From the NCBI RefSeq assembly GCF_900240945.1, contig NZ_OESG01000013.1:1302001-1366000 (forward strand): DNA of 64,000 nucleotides, in the 5' to 3' direction. Below, piece after piece: positions 8,407 to 17,794 of the stretch. The stretch's first letter is position 1. The number at the start of each line of letters is the position of its first letter. Source of the DNA: Mycobacterium sp. 3519A. Lineage in GTDB: Bacteria; Actinomycetota; Actinomycetes; Mycobacteriales; Mycobacteriaceae. The position numbers and the translations under genes were made by a program. Below the pieces are notes generated by a model that worked only from the letters and a program-made list of their open reading frames with translations, made no database searches and was not told the DNA's origin.

Positions 8407-9981
8407 ATGACAACAACGACCATCACCGACGTCTTGATCGTCGGCGCAGGGCCCGCCGGCACCGCGCTTGCGATCGACCTCGTGCGCCGCGGCGTGGCGG
8501 TACGCCTCATCGATAAGGCGCCACATGCCTTCGACGGTTCCCGCGCCAAAGGCATCCAGCCCCGCACCCTCGAGGTTCTCGACGATCTCGGCGCCTTGCC
8601 CGACATCGTCAACCAGGGCGCCCTGTACCCCCCGATGGGAATCCATCTCGGCCCAATCACGATCCCTTTCAGGATGATGGCCAAGGGAAAGCGCGGTCCC
8701 GATGTCCCATACCCCGATACCTGGCTGATCCCGCAGCACCGCACCGACCGGGCGCTGCACGCCCGGTTCGAATCCTTAGGCGACCGTGTTGAATTCGACA
8801 CCGAGTTGATGGAACTCACCGACCACGGTACGCATGTCACAGCACAAGTCGCGACCTCTGACGGCGCCGAGGACATCACCGCGCGTTACCTTGTCGGCGC
8901 CGACGGCGGCGCCAGCCGGGTCCGCAAGATCCTCGGCGTCGAGTTCAGCGGCTCCACCGACGAGGCCGACCGCATCCTCATCGTCGACGCCGCCGTCTCG
9001 GGTGGATTGTCCCGCAAGTACTGGCACGTGTGGCCCGGACTCAAGGGACGCTTCGTCGGCGCTTGCCCGCTGCCACACAGCGACACATTCCAGTGGATGA
9101 TCCGGCTTTCGCCCGACGAACAACCGCCGCAAGACCTGGCGCAGATCAACGCGCGCATCCAAGCCCACACCCACAACAAACGGCTCGCACTGCATGACAT
9201 TCGGTGGCAGTCGGTGTTTCGCCCGAACATCCGACTGGCCCAGAACTACCGCCGCGGCCGCGTCCTGCTGGCCGGTGACGCCGCCCACGTCCACACCCCC
9301 GCCGGCGCCCAGGGGCTCAACACCGGGATCGGCGACGCCTACAACCTGGGCTGGAAACTCGGCCAAGTCCTGGGAGGAGCAGACGATCGACTCCTCGACA
9401 CCTATGAACAGGAACGGCAACCGATCGCCGCAGGCGTGCTCGGGCTATCGACCAAGAAGTACGAAGGGATCGGAAAATTCGACCCGTCGAGCATCCGACG
9501 CGGCAAGGACGAGAAGCAACTAGGCCTGACTTATCACGGCGGCCCACTGGCGCCCCTGGCCGCCGATCACACCAAGACCTTGCGTGTGGGCGACCGCGCG
9601 CCCGATGCCGACCTCGTCACCGCGGACGGCCGCCGCGTGCGGGTGTTTGACGCTTACCGCGGACCGCATTTCACCGCGCTGGCCTACGGTCCACAGGCCG
9701 CCGACGGGTTGGCGGAACTCGACTGGCCCGCCGCCGGCGCGGAACTCACGCGTGTCATCGTCGACACCGACAGCAAGGGCGACCTACCCGAGGGCGTGCT
9801 CACCGACCCGACCGGACAATTCGCCGAGATCTACGGGTTGTCCCGAGACACGGTGTTGCTGATTCGGCCGGACGGCTACATCGGCCACATCGCCATCCAC
9901 AACATCGCCGAAACAATCAGCGCCGCTGCGCAAATTATGACGCCGCACATCGTGACATCAGCGCCGTCGAAGCGGTCATGA
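8407..9981 (+). CDS. FAD-dependent aromatic monooxygenase with C-terminal thioredoxin-like domain
   Basis: A 524-residue class A flavoprotein hydroxylase. The FAD Rossmann motif GAGPAG is near residue 13, the DG motif reads YLVGADGGASRVRK and the second FAD motif reads LLAGDAAHVHTPAGAQGLNT. Residues from about 395 form the thioredoxin-like tail seen in phenol 2-monooxygenase and rifampicin monooxygenase types. Such enzymes use NAD(P)H and O2 to hydroxylate a phenolic or polyketide-like ring. It is flanked by two hydrolases and overlaps an MFS gene, so degradation or detoxification of an aromatic compound is likely. The substrate is not determinable here. Confidence 0.9.
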   Translation: MTTTTITDVLIVGAGPAGTALAIDLVRRGVAVRLIDKAPHAFDGSRAKGIQPRTLEVLDDLGALPDIVNQGALYPPMGIHLGPITIPFRMMAKGKRGPDVPYPDTWLIPQHRTDRALHARFESLGDRVEFDTELMELTDHGTHVTAQVATSDGAEDITARYLVGADGGASRVRKILGVEFSGSTDEADRILIVDAAVSGGLSRKYWHVWPGLKGRFVGACPLPHSDTFQWMIRLSPDEQPPQDLAQINARIQAHTHNKRLALHDIRWQSVFRPNIRLAQNYRRGRVLLAGDAAHVHTPAGAQGLNTGIGDAYNLGWKLGQVLGGADDRLLDTYEQERQPIAAGVLGLSTKKYEGIGKFDPSSIRRGKDEKQLGLTYHGGPLAPLAADHTKTLRVGDRAPDADLVTADGRRVRVFDAYRGPHFTALAYGPQAADGLAELDWPAAGAELTRVIVDTDSKGDLPEGVLTDPTGQFAEIYGLSRDTVLLIRPDGYIGHIAIHNIAETISAAAQIMTPHIVTSAPSKRS

Positions 9982-11210
9982 TTGCAGAGGCGCTTACCTC
10001 GGCGGGTCCAAACTCAAGGCGCCGTGGCGGCGTGGCTACCGTGCTGCTGGCATACGCGTTCGCCGTGATCATGGCCGGCACCACGTTGCCCACCCCGATG
10101 TACGCGCTCTACGCCACCACGATGCACTTCACGGTGCTCACCACCACGATGATCTACGCAGCCTATGCCGGTGGGGTATTGGCGGCGCTGGTGGTCTTCG
10201 GACGCTGGTCCGACGCGATCGGCCGACGCCCTGTTCTGCTCGGCGGCGTCGTCGTCGCGGTGGCCAGCGCCGCGATGTTCCTGCTCGCCGACACGGTGCT
10301 CGATCTAGTAGCCGCGCGCGTGCTGTCCGGGCTGTCGGCCGGTGTCTTCACCGGCACCGCCACCGCAGCGATCATCGAAGCCGCACCGCCGAAATGGCGC
10401 ACCGCGGCCCCCGCGATCGCGACCATCGCCAACATTGGTGGGCTGGGCGCCGGACCCTTGCTGGCCGGTGTTCTCGTCCAGTACTGCCCCGCACCGCTGC
10501 AGCTGGCCTTCGTGATGCACATCGTGTTAGCGGTGGCGGCTGGCCTTGCCGTCATCGGCGTGCCCGAAACATCAACAAAAACCGGATACCTCGGGATGCA
10601 GCGGCTGCGACTTCCTGCCCAAGTGCGTGCCACGTTCGCACTCGCGGCGATCGGGACGTTCGCGGGATTTGCGTGCGTGGGACTGTTCGCCGCGCTGGCA
10701 CCATCATTCCTTTCCACCATGATCGGCATCGACAACCACGCTGCAGCCGGGGTCGTGGCCAGCTGCGCCTTCCTCGCCTCAGCAGTGGCTCAGGTAGCGG
10801 TTAAGCGGATACAGCCCCAACGCGCGATGGCATTGGGCTGCGCAACACTGGTGATCGGCATGATCACCTTGACGGCGGCACTGGTCAGCACTTCACTCGC
10901 CGGACTCGTCGTGGCCGCAATGACTTCCGGTGCGGGACAAGGCATCAGCTTCAGCCGCGGCCTGGCTTCCGTCACCGAGGCCACGCCAGCCGATCGGCGG
11001 GCCGAAGTCAGTTCAGCACTGTTCGTGGTGGCTTACATCGCCATCTCCCTACCCGTCATCGGCGAAGGCCTGGTCGCCGACCGCTGGGGTCTACGCAGCG
11101 CTGGCATCGGCTTCGCCGTCAGCGTCGGTGTACTCGCCGCCGGCTGCCTCATCGCGCTACTAACTCGGCAGCCGCGCCGCCAGCCAGGCCCCGCGCGAAG
11201 CTGGTGTTAA
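9978..11210 (+). CDS. MFS transporter of the monooxygenase operon
   Basis: A 410-residue major facilitator with about 12 hydrophobic segments. The MFS loop 2-3 signature reads GRWSDAIGRRPVLLGG. It begins inside the stop codon of the monooxygenase gene (ATGA), so it belongs to the operon. Drug:H+ antiporter-like members of this shape usually export, which would make the regulon a detoxification unit; uptake of the substrate is the alternative. Confidence 0.87.
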   Translation: MIAEALTSAGPNSRRRGGVATVLLAYAFAVIMAGTTLPTPMYALYATTMHFTVLTTTMIYAAYAGGVLAALVVFGRWSDAIGRRPVLLGGVVVAVASAAMFLLADTVLDLVAARVLSGLSAGVFTGTATAAIIEAAPPKWRTAAPAIATIANIGGLGAGPLLAGVLVQYCPAPLQLAFVMHIVLAVAAGLAVIGVPETSTKTGYLGMQRLRLPAQVRATFALAAIGTFAGFACVGLFAALAPSFLSTMIGIDNHAAAGVVASCAFLASAVAQVAVKRIQPQRAMALGCATLVIGMITLTAALVSTSLAGLVVAAMTSGAGQGISFSRGLASVTEATPADRRAEVSSALFVVAYIAISLPVIGEGLVADRWGLRSAGIGFAVSVGVLAAGCLIALLTRQPRRQPGPARSWC

Positions 11211-11363
11211 GGCCGCACCCTTCGCCGAGGGCGGCGGAAGCCGAAGTGGGCTCCGTCGTCGTGAACTGCGCGTTTGCAACGAGGATTGTCAAGCTCTCGC
11301 GACACGCCGAAGTCTTGTCAAAGTAGCCAGGCGAGTCCTGTCAATCTTCGCTGCATCTCGACA

Positions 11364-12068
11364 CTACTGCGTGGCGTCGGGTTCCCGGCGCCGGTCACGC
11401 CACTTCACGTACCCGCGGTGCGTGACGAAAGCGCCGACGACGGCCGTCACGCACCAGACCGCGACGGCGGAGTAGGCCAGCGGCGAGGACAGGTCCCCGA
11501 TCGACGCGCCAAGCGCGGTATAGACGAAGGCCCGCGGCGCCGCCCCGATGAACGCTCCAACGGCCATCTGCCACAACGGAACTCCGAACGCCCCGAACGC
11601 ATACGAGGCCAGCGCGTCGGAGACGCCGGGGATGAATCGCTGACCGACGACGGCCCACAGGCCTCGACGGTCGATCAGTCGGTCGAGACGGTCGGCGCGG
11701 TCCGCGCCCAGCAGCGCCCGTGCGCTGTCCCGGCCTGCGCGCCTGCCGATGAGGCTGGCGATGATCGCCGTACCGACCGTCGCGCCGAGTGTCACGAACA
11801 CCCCCAGCACCGGGCCGAACAACACACCGCTGCCTGCGGCCAGGATCGGGCCGGGGACGAACAGGGCGGCGAGCACGGCCGCCACCACGATGTAGGTCAG
11901 CGGCGCGGCGGGGCCGGTGGCGGCGACCGTCTGCCGGATGTCGTCGACGTCGATGACGTGACTGACGGCGACCAGATAGAACAACCCGAGCAGGAATCCC
12001 GCGAACAGTGCCAGTCGCACGATGTGGCGGCGCCGGCCACCTGCGGCGGGTTCCTCGATATCGGTCAT
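11364..12068 (-). CDS. TVP38/TMEM64 family membrane protein
   Basis: A 234-residue protein with about 5-6 membrane segments and the SNARE-associated Golgi-type core: FVPGPILAAGSGVLFG, followed by GRRAGRDSAR and RFIPGVSDALASYAFGAFG. The family (DedA/VTT superfamily) includes membrane homeostasis and lipid scramblase-like proteins; the substrate in mycobacteria is unknown. The N-terminus is cytosolic (MTDIEEPAAGGRRRH). It lies 38 bp downstream of a universal stress protein gene on the same strand. The 150 bp between it and the MFS gene hold three TGTCAA copies and no gene. Confidence 0.85.
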   Translation of the reverse strand: MTDIEEPAAGGRRRHIVRLALFAGFLLGLFYLVAVSHVIDVDDIRQTVAATGPAAPLTYIVVAAVLAALFVPGPILAAGSGVLFGPVLGVFVTLGATVGTAIIASLIGRRAGRDSARALLGADRADRLDRLIDRRGLWAVVGQRFIPGVSDALASYAFGAFGVPLWQMAVGAFIGAAPRAFVYTALGASIGDLSSPLAYSAVAVWCVTAVVGAFVTHRGYVKWRDRRREPDATQ

Positions 12069-12106
12069 GCTGGCTGCGATTGTCCCGCACCAGCGCGGTG
12101 TGCCTG

Positions 12107-12595
12107 CTAGCCGGCGGTGTGCACGATCAGGATGTCGATCTTCGATTTGCGCGCGACGTCGGCGGGCACTGAGCCGAGCAACCGCCCTGCCACCGAGTTG
12201 AGGCCGACGTTGCCGACGACGATCAGATCCGCCTTGACCTCTTGAGCCAGGTGGATCAGGGCGTCGACCGGTGCGCCCTCGATGGCGCGTTCCTCGATGT
12301 CGTGTGCGCCCGCGCCTTTTGCCTTGTCGCGTGCGTCGCGCAGGATGGCGTAGACCGGCGCGTCGCCGTGCACCATGTAGCCCTCGCGGCCCAGGGTGTC
12401 GGCGGCACGCGGGTCGGCGACGTGGTCGTGCGTGGGCGCGTGTGACCAGCTACCCCTGTCCACGTGCGGGATGTGCGCGCTGGCGATGATCAGCTTCGCG
12501 TTCTCCTGCGCCGCGAACGCCCCCGCCCGCTCGACGGCCCGCATCGACGAGTCCGACCCGTCCGTGCCGACGATCACTGTCCGATAGCCGCTCAT
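12107..12595 (-). CDS. Universal stress protein (UspA family), ATP-binding type
   Basis: A single-domain 162-residue protein. It opens with TVIVGTDGSDSS, the first strand and loop of the fold. The ATP-binding signature G-x2-G-x9-G-S is intact (GNVGLNSVAGRLLGS). The C-terminus ends in the usual buried strand ILIVHT. Such proteins bind ATP and modulate stress or dormancy responses in mycobacteria. It heads a two-gene unit with the TVP38 gene. Confidence 0.92.
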   Translation of the reverse strand: MSGYRTVIVGTDGSDSSMRAVERAGAFAAQENAKLIIASAHIPHVDRGSWSHAPTHDHVADPRAADTLGREGYMVHGDAPVYAILRDARDKAKGAGAHDIEERAIEGAPVDALIHLAQEVKADLIVVGNVGLNSVAGRLLGSVPADVARKSKIDILIVHTAG

Positions 12596-12636
12596 GTCGG
12601 GTCATTAAACGCTTGCCGGAGCGGCCGCGGATCGGT

Positions 12637-12831
12637 TTAGGAATCGAAGTCGGTAGAGGCGGTCAGGTTTTCCCACTTCGCGATTTCGTTGGCACGGGCT
12701 GCGGCGACGTTTCGGTAGGTGGCGAGCGCGTCCTGGCCGAGCAGCAGGAATGCCGGCGGTTCATCCGATTCGACGACGGTGATGATGGCCGCTGCCGCTT
12801 TCGCGGGATCGCCTGGCTGGTCGCCGTCCAT
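12637..12831 (-). pseudogene. C-terminal remnant of a short-chain dehydrogenase gene
   Basis: The 64 codons read QPGDPAKAAAAI then LLLGQDALATYR and end WENLTASTDFDS. This is the tail of the same SDR subfamily as the intact protein at 41479, whose tail reads QPGDPVKAAAAI and ends ELAISTDI. The nucleotide-binding and catalytic regions are missing; a TGA in frame just upstream (about 12862) closes the frame. No second fragment is visible nearby. It is best read as the surviving 3' end of a deleted gene. Confidence 0.8.
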
Positions 12832-12994
12832 CGTGTCGTTTTCCTTGCGCCTCCGCAGTCACCTGTGGCGGGTCGGTCACGTCGAGTGCCCGGTCGGGTG
12901 CGGTCGAGCAACCGCCCAGTCCGCGATCTGCGGCGAGATCCACCCTCTCACGGCGGTGGTTGGGCAAGAATTGACGACGAAGAAGGGGGCCACC

Positions 12995-13813
12995 ATGACC
13001 GACGACCTTGCTTCCGGTTTCCAGAGCGTCGACCGCGCCCCGGATTTCGAGATGTTCTCGCGATGTCTGACGCTGATCGACTCGCTGCCGTTCTTCGCGG
13101 AATGCAAACGCGAAAGCTACGAATTGCTCGGGGCAGGCCCTGGCCGCCGGATCCTGGAGGTGGGCTGCGGGCTCGCGGACGACGCCGCGGCGCTGGCCAG
13201 ACTTGTCGTCCCGGGTGGTTCGGTGGTCGCCGTCGACGGCAGTGCGGCGATGATCGACGCGGCGCGCGCCCGCCACGGCGACGTCGAGGGGCTGTCCTTC
13301 TGCGTCGCTGATGCCGCCGAATTGCCGTACGACGACGCTGATTTCGACGCCTGCCGAATCGATCGGGTGCTTCAGCACATCGCCGATCCCGCCCCCGCTG
13401 TCGGTGAGATGGTTCGCGTATTGCGCCCCGGCGGTGTGCTTGTCGCCTACGACAACGACTGGGAGACGTTGACGGTCGACTCGGCCGATCGCGTGACCAC
13501 TCGCACCATCTTGAACGCCTGGTGCGACCGGTTCCCGTCCGGTTGGATCGGGCGCCAGCTTGTTCCGCTGTTTCTCGACGCGGGCCTTGCCGACGTCGTC
13601 GTCCACCCGAAGACGCTGGTGCTGCGCGAGTTGGGAGTGGCCGATCAGTTGTATCTGTTCTTCTCCACCGCAAACAGGCTCGCGGAGGCGACAGTCCTCG
13701 ATCGCGCCGATGCGGAGCGCTGGTCGGATTCGTTGCGCACCGCCGACGCCGAAGGTCGATTCTTCAGTTCGTACACCGGCTTTCTCGTGTCAGGAACCCG
13801 CACCGGCCCGTGA
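12995..13813 (+). CDS. SAM-dependent methyltransferase (class I)
   Basis: A 272-residue protein starting at ATG 12995 after the purine-rich GAAGGGGG. SAM motif I is ILEVGCG at about residue 50, the acidic end of strand 2 is VVAVDGS, and the later motif reads CVADAAELPYDDADFDAC with VLRPGG. The C-terminal half contains a cap-like region. Relatives methylate small metabolites; the substrate is unknown. It lies 44 bp upstream of the LysR-type regulator on the same strand. The roughly 160 bp upstream hold only the SDR remnant's broken end. Confidence 0.85.
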   Translation: MTDDLASGFQSVDRAPDFEMFSRCLTLIDSLPFFAECKRESYELLGAGPGRRILEVGCGLADDAAALARLVVPGGSVVAVDGSAAMIDAARARHGDVEGLSFCVADAAELPYDDADFDACRIDRVLQHIADPAPAVGEMVRVLRPGGVLVAYDNDWETLTVDSADRVTTRTILNAWCDRFPSGWIGRQLVPLFLDAGLADVVVHPKTLVLRELGVADQLYLFFSTANRLAEATVLDRADAERWSDSLRTADAEGRFFSSYTGFLVSGTRTGP

Positions 13814-13856
13814 TGGCTGCCCGCTGAACTTCATGCAGTTTCGTTATCGTTTGTGC

Positions 13857-14744
13857 GTGCATCTCGAAGAATTGGAATGGTTCGTGGCGCTCGCCGAGAT
13901 CGAGCATGTCACCGAGGCGGCTGCGGAGTTGGGCGTGAGCCAACCGACGTTGTCGCGGGCGCTGGCGCGTTTCGAGGCGCAGGTCGGCGCCCCGCTGTTC
14001 GACCGAGCCAATCGCCGGTTGCGCCTCAACCCGTACGGGCAGATCATGCTCGAACATGCCCGCCGCAGCCTTGCCGAGATGCAGTCCGCCGTCGACCGCA
14101 TCGGTGCGCTTCGAGATCCGGACACCGGTCGGGTCCGACTGGCGTTCCTGCATTCGCTCGCCAGTTGGTATGTGCCGGAACAGCTTCGGCGGTTCAGAGA
14201 GTCAGCGCAACGAATTTCGTTCGATCTGTTTCAGGGCCCCGCGCGGGAAATCGCCCAACGGGTCGTCAACGGTCAAGCGGACATCGGGATCACGTCACCG
14301 CGGCCCGAGGGGCCGGAACTGGTGTGGCATCGACTGTATGAGGAGCGGTTGTGTCTGGTGGTACCGCGCGGGCACCGGTTGGCGTCGCGCGCTCGTGTGC
14401 GGTTGTCCGCGGCGGCGTCAGAGCCCTACGTGGCGCTGTTCCGGCAGGCCGGCTTGCGTCAACTGACCGACGAACTCTGGGCAGAGGAAGGCCTCGACCC
14501 GGACATCGTCTTCGAGGCAACCGAGCTCTCCACGATCGAGGGCCTCGTCTCGGCGGGCTTCGGCGTCGGGGTCGTCCCGGTTCCCCGGGTCGCCGACGAA
14601 TCGCAGGTCGTGCACGTCCCGCTGACCAATGTCGGCGCCAAGCGGGAGGTCGGGTTGGTGTGGGACAGAAATCGGGAACTCGCGCCGCCGGGGCAGCGCT
14701 TCGTCACATTTCTGAAGTCGGCGGCGGGCTCACCGCCGCGGTGA
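13857..14744 (+). CDS. LysR-type transcriptional regulator
   Basis: The start is placed at GTG 13857 (VHLEELEWFVALAE), the usual LysR beginning; ATG 13833 would add eight residues. The product has 295 residues. The helix-turn-helix covers HVTEAAAELGVSQPTLSRAL, and the co-inducer domain follows (GRVRLAFLHSL, then ADIGITSPRP). It precedes an MFS transporter gene on the same strand by 82 bp and may control it. Intergenic bases 14777-14805 are AT-rich and could hold a LysR box, but no clean T-N11-A palindrome stands out. Confidence 0.9.
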   Translation: MHLEELEWFVALAEIEHVTEAAAELGVSQPTLSRALARFEAQVGAPLFDRANRRLRLNPYGQIMLEHARRSLAEMQSAVDRIGALRDPDTGRVRLAFLHSLASWYVPEQLRRFRESAQRISFDLFQGPAREIAQRVVNGQADIGITSPRPEGPELVWHRLYEERLCLVVPRGHRLASRARVRLSAAASEPYVALFRQAGLRQLTDELWAEEGLDPDIVFEATELSTIEGLVSAGFGVGVVPVPRVADESQVVHVPLTNVGAKREVGLVWDRNRELAPPGQRFVTFLKSAAGSPPR

Positions 14745-14826
14745 AGTCGGGTGATGCGCGCTGAACATCAACCTAGCTCTATCTATGTATTAGACACATG
14801 ATGGTACTGCCCTTAGCGTCCGCAGG

Positions 14827-16047
14827 ATGTCAACCGAAAGCGCAGCTGCCCCGGTTTGGAACGGCCACGCGCGCGGCTCGTCCGCGTACGGGCGACTGCT
14901 CACCGCGCTGTTCTGCGCGGGCGTGGCGACGTTCGCTCAGCTCTATTCGCCGCAAGCCGTACTGCCGCTGATCGCTGCCGACCTCGGTGTCGGCGCGGCG
15001 GGCGCGGCGTTGATGATCTCGGCATCCACCGTCGGTCTCGCCATCGGCGTGATCCCGTGGTCGTCGCTCGCCGACCGGATCGGCCGTGTGCGGGCGATTT
15101 CGTTCTCGGTCATCGGAGCGACGACGGTGGGCGTGCTGGTGCCCTTCGCGCCGAGCTTTGACCTGCTGCTGGCCGGGCGTTTTCTCGAAGGTCTGCTCGT
15201 CGGGGGCGTGCCCGCCATCGCGGTCGCATACCTCACCGAGGAGATCGATCCCGCGCATGCCGCGCGGGCGGCGGGAACCTTCGTCGCCGGAACCACCATC
15301 GGCGGATTGGCAGGCAGGTTGGTGTCGAGTCCCGTCGCCGAGATCGCGGGTTGGCGTGTCGGTGTCCTCTCGGTCGCAGTGCTGTGCGGGCTCGCGGCGG
15401 TGGGCTTCGTGAAACTGGCTCCGCCGCCCCGCGGCTTCGTCCCCGGCAACCGGACGCACGCCAACGCCGAAGGGAGCCTGGCTCATCGGTTGTCGGCCAA
15501 CTTGCGGTCGCGCCGCCAACTGACGCTGTTCGGCCAGGCGTTTCTGTTGATGGGTGCATTCGTCGCGCTCTACAACTATCTGGGCTTTCGGTTGGCAGGG
15601 GCGCCCTTCTATTTGCCGCCGTTCGCGGTCAGCCTGGTGTTCGTGGCTTACCTGGCCGGAACGTGGGCATCGGCCCGCGCCGGAGGGGAGGCGTCGCGGT
15701 TCGGCCGCAAACGGGTGCTGCTGGTGTCGGTGGCGATCATGGTCGCGGGCATCGCGATCACGTTGAGCAACAACATCATCGCGGTACTGGCTGGTCTGGT
15801 CATCGCCACCGCGGGCTTCTTCGGCGCCCACTCGATCGCGGCAGGATGGGCAGGCCGGTCGGCACCCATCGGTAAAGCGCAGGCCTCATCGCTGTACAAC
15901 CTGTTTTATTACGGCGGTTCGAGTGTCATCGGGTGGCTGGGCGGACTGGCATTCGACGGATACGGTTGGACGGCTGTCGCGGTGCTGATTTCGGCGCTGG
16001 TCCTGATCGCCGCCGCTGCCGCCGCGGTGTTCCTCCCCGCCGACTAG
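14827..16047 (+). CDS. MFS transporter (YnfM-like exporter)
   Basis: A 406-residue major facilitator with about 12 membrane segments; the loop 2-3 motif is SLADRIGRVRAIS. Sequences such as YSPQAVLPLIAADLGV near the start and YNLFYYGGSSVIGWLGG near the end are typical of the arabinose-efflux/YnfM branch. It lies downstream of the LysR gene, which is the likely regulator. The ribosome-binding site is weak. Transported compound unknown. Confidence 0.87.
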   Translation: MSTESAAAPVWNGHARGSSAYGRLLTALFCAGVATFAQLYSPQAVLPLIAADLGVGAAGAALMISASTVGLAIGVIPWSSLADRIGRVRAISFSVIGATTVGVLVPFAPSFDLLLAGRFLEGLLVGGVPAIAVAYLTEEIDPAHAARAAGTFVAGTTIGGLAGRLVSSPVAEIAGWRVGVLSVAVLCGLAAVGFVKLAPPPRGFVPGNRTHANAEGSLAHRLSANLRSRRQLTLFGQAFLLMGAFVALYNYLGFRLAGAPFYLPPFAVSLVFVAYLAGTWASARAGGEASRFGRKRVLLVSVAIMVAGIAITLSNNIIAVLAGLVIATAGFFGAHSIAAGWAGRSAPIGKAQASSLYNLFYYGGSSVIGWLGGLAFDGYGWTAVAVLISALVLIAAAAAAVFLPAD

Positions 16048-16050
16048 TTG

Positions 16051-16113
16051 CGCCGAAACGGTATTCCAGCACGTCCGCACTCGAACTTTCCGTGCGAAGA
16101 TGCAGTCTCGGCG
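16051..16113. terminator. Possible bidirectional terminator-like hairpin
   Basis: Outer arms CGCCGA (16051-16056) and TCGGCG (16108-16113) enclose inner arms CGCAC (16076-16080) and GTGCG (16092-16096). The structure fills the 74-bp gap between the convergent MFS and nagE genes and is followed by AAAAACG. The arms are short, so this is a weak call. Confidence 0.35.
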
Positions 16114-16121
16114 AAAAACGA

Positions 16122-17699
16122 CTAGCGAATCTCGTTGATGTCGTTCTTCAACGCCTCCGCGTCCGTACCGAAGACGGCTTGCACGCTGTTGCCGACCTCG
16201 ATCACGCCCGCCGCGCCAAGACTCTTCAGTCGCTGCTGATCTACCTTGCTCGGGTCGGCGACCTCCATCCGCAACCGGGTGATGCACGCGTCGACATTGA
16301 CGAGGTTGTCCCGGCCGCCGAACGCGGCGATGACCTGTTCTGCCTTGCTGTCGACCGCTGCGGGCGCTGTCTTCGTCGCGGTGGCCGCCCCGCCGGTCGT
16401 CACCGCGGTCGCCGATGTCGCGCCCTCGCCGAGGTTGGCGGCTTCCTCAGCCTCGAATTCGCTTTCCGGTTCGCGCCCAGGCGTTCTCAGGTTCCATCGC
16501 GTGATGGCGAATCGGAACAACACGTAGTAGACGACGAAGAAGACCACGCCCATGACCAACAGCAGCCAGATGTTCTTGGCCGCAGGCGCTCCGCCCCACA
16601 GCAGCAGGTCGATCAGGCCCGCCGAGAACGAGAAGCCGAGGTGGATGTCGAGTAGGTAGGCGATCGCCAGCGACAGCCCGGTCAGCACCGCGTGGATGAC
16701 GTACAGCGGGAACGCCACGAACATGAACGCGAACTCGAGGGGTTCGGTCACGCCGGTGAGGAACGCGGTCAGCGCAGCGGCCGCCAGTATGCCGACCGCG
16801 ACCTTGCGTTGTTTCTTGTTGGCGACGTGGATCATCGCCAGCGCCGCGGCGGGCAGCCCGAACATCAGAATCGGGTAGAAGCCCGACGTGAGGTGGCCGC
16901 CGGTGGGATCGCCCGCCGCGAAGCGGGTCAATTCGCCGGTGACGACCTTGCCGTCCGGCGCCTGATAGTCGCCGTAGAGGAACCAGATGTAGGAGTTCGG
17001 GATGTGGTGCAGGCCGAACGGAATCAGCATGCGATTGACGAAGCCGTATACGAACGCCCCCAACGCGCCCGAACCGCCGATGAACTTGCCGAGACCGGTC
17101 AGGCCCGCGTCGAAGATCGGATAGAAGTAGCTCATCGCGAACGCCAGGAACAGGCAGACCAGTGACACCACGATCGGGACGAACCGCCTGCCGCCGAAGA
17201 AGCCGAGATAGGAAGGCAACTGGATGGTGTGATAGCGGTCGAACAGCCACGCGGTGACGAGCCCGACCACGATGCCTGCGAACACGCTGTAGTTGATCTG
17301 GGCTTGGTCGCCCGCCTTGTCGACCTGACCGGCGAGCACGATCGGCGACATCGTCTTGAACACCGCCTGCACCACGAGGTAGCCGACGACGGCCGCCAGT
17401 GCGGTCGAACCGTCCGCCTTCTTGGCGAATCCGATCGCGACACCGACGGCGAAGAGCAGAGCGAGGTTGCTGAACAGCGCGTCACCGGCGGCGCTCATCG
17501 CCTGGAAGAAGGAGCTGATCACCGGCGCTTGGATCCTGCCGAGCACGTCGGGCTGGCCGAGTCGCAGCAGGATGCCCGCGGCGGGCAGCACGGCGATCGG
17601 AAGCATCAGGCTCTTGCCGAGTCGCTGCAGTTGCGCGAAGCCGGGGATGCGCCGACCCGACTTTGCCGTCGTCCCTTCGGGTTTCGCTGCCTCGCTCAT
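16122..17699 (-). CDS. nagE: PTS N-acetylglucosamine transporter, fused EIIC-EIIB
   Basis: The start ATG 17699 follows AAGGAGG; the product has 525 residues. Residues up to about 385 are the membrane EIIC domain (PIAVLPAAGILLRLGQ near the start, GVTEPLEFAFMF late). A linker rich in Ala and Thr leads to an EIIB domain with the phosphorylated Cys472 in NVDACITRL. It imports and phosphorylates GlcNAc. The EIIA, deaminase and deacetylase genes are divergent 95 bp away, so this is a complete GlcNAc route. No EIIA domain is fused here, matching the separate crr gene. Confidence 0.93.
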   Translation of the reverse strand: MSEAAKPEGTTAKSGRRIPGFAQLQRLGKSLMLPIAVLPAAGILLRLGQPDVLGRIQAPVISSFFQAMSAAGDALFSNLALLFAVGVAIGFAKKADGSTALAAVVGYLVVQAVFKTMSPIVLAGQVDKAGDQAQINYSVFAGIVVGLVTAWLFDRYHTIQLPSYLGFFGGRRFVPIVVSLVCLFLAFAMSYFYPIFDAGLTGLGKFIGGSGALGAFVYGFVNRMLIPFGLHHIPNSYIWFLYGDYQAPDGKVVTGELTRFAAGDPTGGHLTSGFYPILMFGLPAAALAMIHVANKKQRKVAVGILAAAALTAFLTGVTEPLEFAFMFVAFPLYVIHAVLTGLSLAIAYLLDIHLGFSFSAGLIDLLLWGGAPAAKNIWLLLVMGVVFFVVYYVLFRFAITRWNLRTPGREPESEFEAEEAANLGEGATSATAVTTGGAATATKTAPAAVDSKAEQVIAAFGGRDNLVNVDACITRLRMEVADPSKVDQQRLKSLGAAGVIEVGNSVQAVFGTDAEALKNDINEIR

Positions 17700-17794
17700 A
17701 TCCTGTGGACCTCCTTCGCCGAAGCTGACCGGAAGCCTAGACGAGAACCGGTGAACTTGAGACCGTCTTGCCCGCACGCTCGTATTGTTGGTGC

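Noticed and set aside
11286..11344. Three TGTCAA copies downstream of the MFS gene as an operator
   Set aside because: Spacing is irregular (29 and 23 bp) and the site lies between convergent 3' ends, where an operator is not expected.
14745..14826. LysR box between the LysR and MFS genes
   Set aside because: The AT-rich stretch has only a weak TATGT/ACATG pairing, not a convincing T-N11-A palindrome.
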